A stretch of DNA of 36,467 nt from Deltaproteobacteria bacterium (lineage in GTDB: Bacteria; Myxococcota; Myxococcia; Myxococcales; 40CM-4-68-19), in assembly GCA_005879535.1 (NCBI GenBank), contig VBKI01000084.1, positions 1 to 36,467 of the forward strand. The letters run 5' to 3'. The position numbers were made by a program, and so were the translations under genes. Of this stretch, positions 33,133 to 36,467 are shown one piece after another (position 1 is the first letter of the stretch; each line of letters opens with the position of its first letter). The notes beneath the pieces are model-generated. The model was not told the origin of the DNA, did no database searches, and saw only the letters and a list, made by a program, of their open reading frames with translations.

Positions 33133-34592
33133 CAGGTGGGTTTCGCTCCGGGCAGGTCGCCCTGTTTCGGGTTGTCGGTCCGCGGCGAGCGCAGCGGCTC
33201 GCCGGCATAGGCGGCGCTCAGGATCCGCACCGGGTGGTACGAAGGCCGCCCCGTCTTCTGCTTCAACTGCAGTCCCGCCAGAGGGCAGTCGCTGGAGACG
33301 ACTTCCGGCTCGGCGTTCTCCACCCGCTGCGCGGCGCCCTCGGCCACCTTCAGGCTGTCGGCAAAGAACTCGCTCTTCATCCCCCATGTCCCGTCCATGC
33401 CGCAGCAGCGGTCGACGAGCGTCACGTCGCCTCCGGCCCACTTGAGCAGGTCCCGGCCGCGGTAGCCGAAGTTCTGCACGCGGTTGTGGCAGGCGACGTG
33501 AAAGGCGACCTTTCCGACCGCGCCCGGCGGCGGCTTCGGCAGCTTCTTCGCGCGCGCCTGCTGCAGGACGAAATCGCTCAGATCCATCACTGCGGCCGCC
33601 ACCTCGCGCCCCTCGGCCGTGGGCACCAACTCGGGATACTCGGTGCGCAGCATCAGGGTGCAGGACGGACCCGGCGTTACGATCTTGCGGCCGGCGCGGA
33701 CGGAGGGAAGCAGCGATTCCACGTTCCGGCGGGCGAGCGTGCGCGCTCCTTCCAGATCGCCGCCATCGATCTTCGGCATTCCGCAGCAGACCTGTTCGGG
33801 GCACTCGACGTCGCAACCTGCCCTCTCCAGGACGTCGACGGCCGCCTTGGCGATGGCCGGATCGTTGTAGTTCACGTAGCAGGTCGCGAAGAGGGCCACC
33901 GGCGTCTCGCCGGAAGCGACGGGCGCGCGGCGCGCCCACCAGGTGGCGAACGTCTCCTCGGCGTAGGTGGGGAGCTGACGCTCCCTGGCGATGCCGATGG
34001 TCTTGTCCATCAGCATCCGGTTGAAGGCATTGTGCGCGGCGGCGTTCGCGAGCGGCGCGATCTTCGTCATCACGCTTCCGACCAGGTCGGTCGCGCCGAG
34101 GAAACGCTCGCGGAGCGCGATGCCCTCGTCCTTTGCCCAGAGCATCTTCGCCCGCAGCATCAGTTTGGGAAAATCGACGGCGAACTCGTGCGGCGGCACA
34201 TACGGGCACTTCGGGAAACAGAGCTTGCACTCGTAGCAGAGCTCCACCACCCGCCGGTGGTCCTTGTCCCCGAGAAGGTTCACCGGGTTCTCGGTGGACA
34301 CCGTCACGTGCTTGAGGAGCTCCGCGGCCTCGTGCTCCTCGATGATCTTGCCACCCTCGATGTGCTTGCCTTCCGCCTCCTCGCGATGCGGATCGAGCTC
34401 GTCGACGCGCCGGAAGAGGACGTCGAACGAGGGGCAGAGGTTGAAGCACAACCGGCAGCCGTTGCAGATCTCGAACACGCGATGGAGCTCGGACTCCATG
34501 TGCGTGCCGTCCCAGAACTGTGGGTTGTCGTACGCCATCCCGTGGGGGTCGGCGGCGGGCCAGTCCTGCTGGCCGGCGATCGGCAGCCTCAT
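33132..34592 (-). CDS. HdrD/GlpC-type Fe-S oxidoreductase (two 4Fe-4S plus CCG domains)
   Basis: This 486-residue protein starts at ATG 34592. Two [4Fe-4S] ferredoxin motifs (CNGCRLCFNLCP near residue 43 and CYECKLCFPKCP near 118) precede two cysteine-rich CCG domains (CCGMPKIDGGD near 273 and CCGMDGTWG near 397), the layout of heterodisulfide-reductase D, GlpC and LldE-type electron carriers. No transmembrane helices are obvious. It probably takes electrons from a soluble or membrane donor. Sitting 18 bp behind a rubrerythrin that lacks its own rubredoxin domain, it is a plausible electron donor for peroxide reduction; this is inference. Confidence 0.9.
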   Translation of the reverse strand: MRLPIAGQQDWPAADPHGMAYDNPQFWDGTHMESELHRVFEICNGCRLCFNLCPSFDVLFRRVDELDPHREEAEGKHIEGGKIIEEHEAAELLKHVTVSTENPVNLLGDKDHRRVVELCYECKLCFPKCPYVPPHEFAVDFPKLMLRAKMLWAKDEGIALRERFLGATDLVGSVMTKIAPLANAAAHNAFNRMLMDKTIGIARERQLPTYAEETFATWWARRAPVASGETPVALFATCYVNYNDPAIAKAAVDVLERAGCDVECPEQVCCGMPKIDGGDLEGARTLARRNVESLLPSVRAGRKIVTPGPSCTLMLRTEYPELVPTAEGREVAAAVMDLSDFVLQQARAKKLPKPPPGAVGKVAFHVACHNRVQNFGYRGRDLLKWAGGDVTLVDRCCGMDGTWGMKSEFFADSLKVAEGAAQRVENAEPEVVSSDCPLAGLQLKQKTGRPSYHPVRILSAAYAGEPLRSPRTDNPKQGDLPGAKPT

Positions 34593-34610
34593 CCGGTGCC
34601 CCTCGAGGAC

Positions 34611-35039
34611 TTATCCCTCGGCCTTGACCTGCTGCAGGCCCTTGGCGAAGCGCCCGGCGTGAGCCTTCTCGGCCTTGGCGAGCGTCTCGAACCACTCGGC
34701 GATCTCGGCGAAGCCTTCCTCCCGCGCCTGCTTGGCGAATCCCGGGTACATCTGCGTGTACTCGTACGTCTCACCCGCCACGGCAGCCTTCAGGTTCTTC
34801 TCGGTGTCGCCGATAGGCTCTCCGGTCGCCGGATCGCCGACCTCCTGCAGGTACTCGAGATGGCCGTGGGCGTGGCCGGTCTCGCCTTCGGCGGTGTCCC
34901 GGAAGAGACCGGCGAGGTCCGGACGGCCTTCGACGTCGGCCTGCTTGGCGAAGTAGATATAGCGGCGGTTCGCCTGGCTCTCGCCGGCGAAAGCGGCCTT
35001 GAGGTTCTCGTGCGTCTTGCTGTTCCTCAAATTGGGCAT
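34611..35039 (-). CDS. rbr: Rubrerythrin, ferritin-like domain only
   Basis: This 142-residue protein starts at ATG 35039. Diiron ligands fit E20 ([16 protein letters not shown]), E53 and H56 ([10 protein letters not shown]), E90 and E93 ([13 protein letters not shown]), and E124 with H127 (AEKAHAGRF), the usual rubrerythrin set. The C-terminal rubredoxin-like [Fe(SCys)4] domain of the classical form (about 190 residues) is missing, so electrons must come from another protein. Rubrerythrin reduces hydrogen peroxide in the cytoplasm. It heads the operon with the HdrD-like protein, DUF3501 and PerR. Confidence 0.93.
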   Translation of the reverse strand: MPNLRNSKTHENLKAAFAGESQANRRYIYFAKQADVEGRPDLAGLFRDTAEGETGHAHGHLEYLQEVGDPATGEPIGDTEKNLKAAVAGETYEYTQMYPGFAKQAREEGFAEIAEWFETLAKAEKAHAGRFAKGLQQVKAEG

Positions 35040-35073
35040 GCGTGGATCCCTCTGTGCAGGAGAAGTTGTGGAG

Positions 35074-35092
35074 TTGGAGAATCATTCTCCAA
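35074..35092 (-). promoter_or_regulatory. Perfect 19-bp Fur/PerR-like operator
   Basis: TTGGAGAATCATTCTCCAA is a perfect palindrome around a central C. Against the PerR consensus TTATAATNATTATAA, the AxAAT-N-ATTxT core matches. It overlaps the predicted -10 of the rbr promoter, so a bound repressor would block polymerase. The regulator is likely the PerR encoded at the end of the same operon. Confidence 0.75.
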
Positions 35093-35111
35093 AAAGGATT
35101 CGCACCGTCAA
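35084..35111 (-). promoter_or_regulatory. Predicted promoter of the rbr-HdrD-DUF3501-perR operon
   Basis: On the minus strand TTGACG (35111-35106) and GAGAAT (35089-35084) lie 16 bp apart, matching 5/6 and 4/6 of the sigma-70 consensus. The -10 lies within the operator. The leader to ATG 35039 would be about 38 bases. Confidence 0.55.
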
Positions 35112-35168
35112 GGCAAAATCGTTCTTGAAGGTGGACCGTAGCGTCCGCCTGGTTACACACTGATCGCG

Positions 35169-36467
35169 ATGGCGGACGAGAGCGCGAACCGACGCCTCAA
35201 GATCGAAGCCCATGACGCGAGCCGCGTCGAGTGGTCGATGTACATTCCGCTGCCCCGGGATCGGGAGATCAGCGAGGCCGAGGTTTCCTTCCGGCTCGAG
35301 TTTCCCGAGAACGTCTACGTCCCGCACGACGGATGGGAACAGCTGCAGATCCTCGCCCGCCTCTCCAGCCCCGACGAGGAATCCGCAGCTCCCGAGCCCC
35401 TCACCGTCGACGGCCTGCGCCGCTCGGCGCTGGGCGTCGCCCGCCGCCTCAAGCTCTTGCGCGAGAGCATCCCCCGCGCGGCTGTGGCGCACTCGCTCAA
35501 TCCGATACCCGTCGCGCCGTCGCTCGCCGGGGAGCTGGAGCACATCCTCGACCAGGCCGTCGGCACCCTCGGGCATGCGCGCGCCATCTTCGGTCCGCGG
35601 GCTGACGACCCGCCCGAGCTCGGCCGCGAGCGGGCTCTCGCCGACGAGTTCCTCTCCGGCCAGCTCCTGGAGCTGCTCACCGTCGCCGAGGAAACCTGCG
35701 CCCGCATGCTCGCGCCGGCCGGCCTGCCCGGCTATCGGGCGGTGGCGCAGAAGCTGCGTGGGCGGGTGGCGGACACCCTCTCCGCCGAGCTCCACGAGCG
35801 GGAGCGGAGGGGCGAGATGCTCCCCGACGGCGAGGACGTGGAGGCGCTCGCGCTCTTCCTCGACCGCGCGGCCCAGCTCAAGAAGCATTTCCAGGAAGTG
35901 CTCTTCCTCGAGCCCGAGACGAAGATGATCGACGAAGCGGTGCGCAATTGGGTGGGACTCTCGGGCGCCGCGACTGCCTTCATCATCTACTTCGGGCTGC
36001 AGGCGCTCCAGACCAGCGCCGCCGCGGGCCTCGGGCTCTGGACGCTGATGACCGTGGGCGCGGTCGCCTACGCTCTCAAGGACCGGGCCAAGGAGCTGAC
36101 GCGGCAGTGGCTGGCCGGGAAGCTCTCCCATCTCTACGCCAACCGCGTCCTGGCGCTGCGGGAACCGCAGAAGTTCGACCGCAGCCGCAACGTCGTGCTG
36201 CGGGCGCGCGAATCGCTGGCGCAGGCGCGCGTCGCCCGCCCCGACCCGCTCAACCCGGGCGGCGGCGCGGTGCAACGGCTGGTGACGCTCGACTACAGGC
36301 AGCGGGCGCGGGTGACGCGCCTCAAGGGTCCTTCGGCGCCGGCGTTCGAGCGGCTCAAGATCGTCTTCCGCTACGATCTCGCGCCCATCCTCACTCGCCT
36401 CGATGACTCGGTGAAGCGGGTGCCGGTCCCCGCCGGCGAGGGCGTCAGGTTCGCGGACGCCCCCAGG
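35169..36467 (+). CDS. Unassigned membrane protein, 3' truncated by window edge
   Basis: The frame runs from ATG 35169 (MADESANRRLKIEAHDASRV) to the window end without a stop, at least 433 codons. Residues 1-60 read as a beta-rich segment (VEWSMYIPLPRDREI, then VSFRLEFPENVYVPH). A helical region follows (about 75-250), with many Leu/Arg/Glu heptads (LRRSALGVARRLKLLRE, LDRAAQLKKHFQEVLFLE). Two membrane helices lie near 260-300 (GLSGAATAFIIYFGLQAL and GLWTLMTVGAVAYALKD), then a cytoplasmic domain that continues off the window. I do not recognise a family. It diverges from the peroxide-defence operon, and shares its 129-bp promoter region. The operator lies 77 bp from this start, so co-regulation is possible but not shown. 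Confidence 0.8.
   Translation, partial: MADESANRRLKIEAHDASRVEWSMYIPLPRDREISEAEVSFRLEFPENVYVPHDGWEQLQILARLSSPDEESAAPEPLTVDGLRRSALGVARRLKLLRESIPRAAVAHSLNPIPVAPSLAGELEHILDQAVGTLGHARAIFGPRADDPPELGRERALADEFLSGQLLELLTVAEETCARMLAPAGLPGYRAVAQKLRGRVADTLSAELHERERRGEMLPDGEDVEALALFLDRAAQLKKHFQEVLFLEPETKMIDEAVRNWVGLSGAATAFIIYFGLQALQTSAAAGLGLWTLMTVGAVAYALKDRAKELTRQWLAGKLSHLYANRVLALREPQKFDRSRNVVLRARESLAQARVARPDPLNPGGGAVQRLVTLDYRQRARVTRLKGPSAPAFERLKIVFRYDLAPILTRLDDSVKRVPVPAGEGVRFADAPR

Noticed and set aside
33234-35141. 635-codon plus-strand open frame over the HdrD-like and rubrerythrin genes
   Set aside because: It is antisense to two clear genes and shows no recognisable motif.
35131-35150. Imperfect inverted repeat GTGGAC..GTCCGC before the last gene
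   Set aside because: The arms are short and GC-rich. No promoter with acceptable spacing could be placed around it.

Overview
The window is a gene-dense, very GC-rich bacterial chromosome segment. The best taxonomic guess is Myxococcota (the old Deltaproteobacteria), possibly near Anaeromyxobacter. This rests on base composition, the stationary-phase trio prkA-yeaH-spoVR, an RpoH sigma factor with a long basic N-terminal tail, a TolC/MlaC outer-membrane set, and a rubrerythrin-Fe-S-DUF3501-Fur cluster. It is an inference from content, not a match. I saw no rRNA, tRNA, CRISPR array, insertion sequence or phage gene.

Region 1 (1-6095, + strand): the 3' part of prkA, a small membrane protein resembling a catalytically empty GT51 transglycosylase, then yeaH (DUF444), spoVR and a psiE-family gene with overlapping stop and start codons. 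spoVR is interrupted by a full-size in-frame intein of 403 residues. The intein carries a LAGLIDADG homing endonuclease and, unusually, a LacI-like helix-turn-helix between the splicing and endonuclease parts.

Region 2 (6102-12925): a two-gene ABC-2 exporter, a DEAD-box RNA helicase split by an apparent deletion of about 50 bp with a frameshift, a divergent rpoH overlapping a membrane-anchored concanavalin-like gene, and two small membrane-protein genes on the opposite strand.

Region 3 (13034-17668, + strand): a DUF4159 protein, a VWA/class-I-amidotransferase-like membrane protein whose best start is a non-canonical ATC, and a secreted alpha/beta hydrolase.

Region 4 (17672-21542, - strand): an apparent operon ino1-tolC-mlaC-GGCT, combining inositol phosphate synthesis, outer-membrane export or lipid trafficking, and gamma-glutamyl metabolism. 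It has a good promoter and a perfect leader hairpin.

Region 5 (21700-24018, + strand): a small PRC-barrel-like protein and two coupled ferritin-like diiron proteins. Region 6 (24022-28112): a tartrate/D-malate dehydrogenase, a U32 peptidase-family protein, and a small zinc-ribbon protein.

Region 7 (28109-35111, - strand): a redox and peroxide-defence block. A promoter with a perfect 19-bp Fur/PerR-like palindrome over its -10 leads rubrerythrin, a two-[4Fe-4S]/CCG-domain oxidoreductase, DUF3501, a PerR-type regulator, a small Rof-like protein, and a 1213-residue fusion of GltD/NfnB-like and ferredoxin-NADP-reductase/NfnA-like modules with an unassigned N-terminal domain. The last gene (35169-36467) is an unassigned membrane protein that runs off the window.
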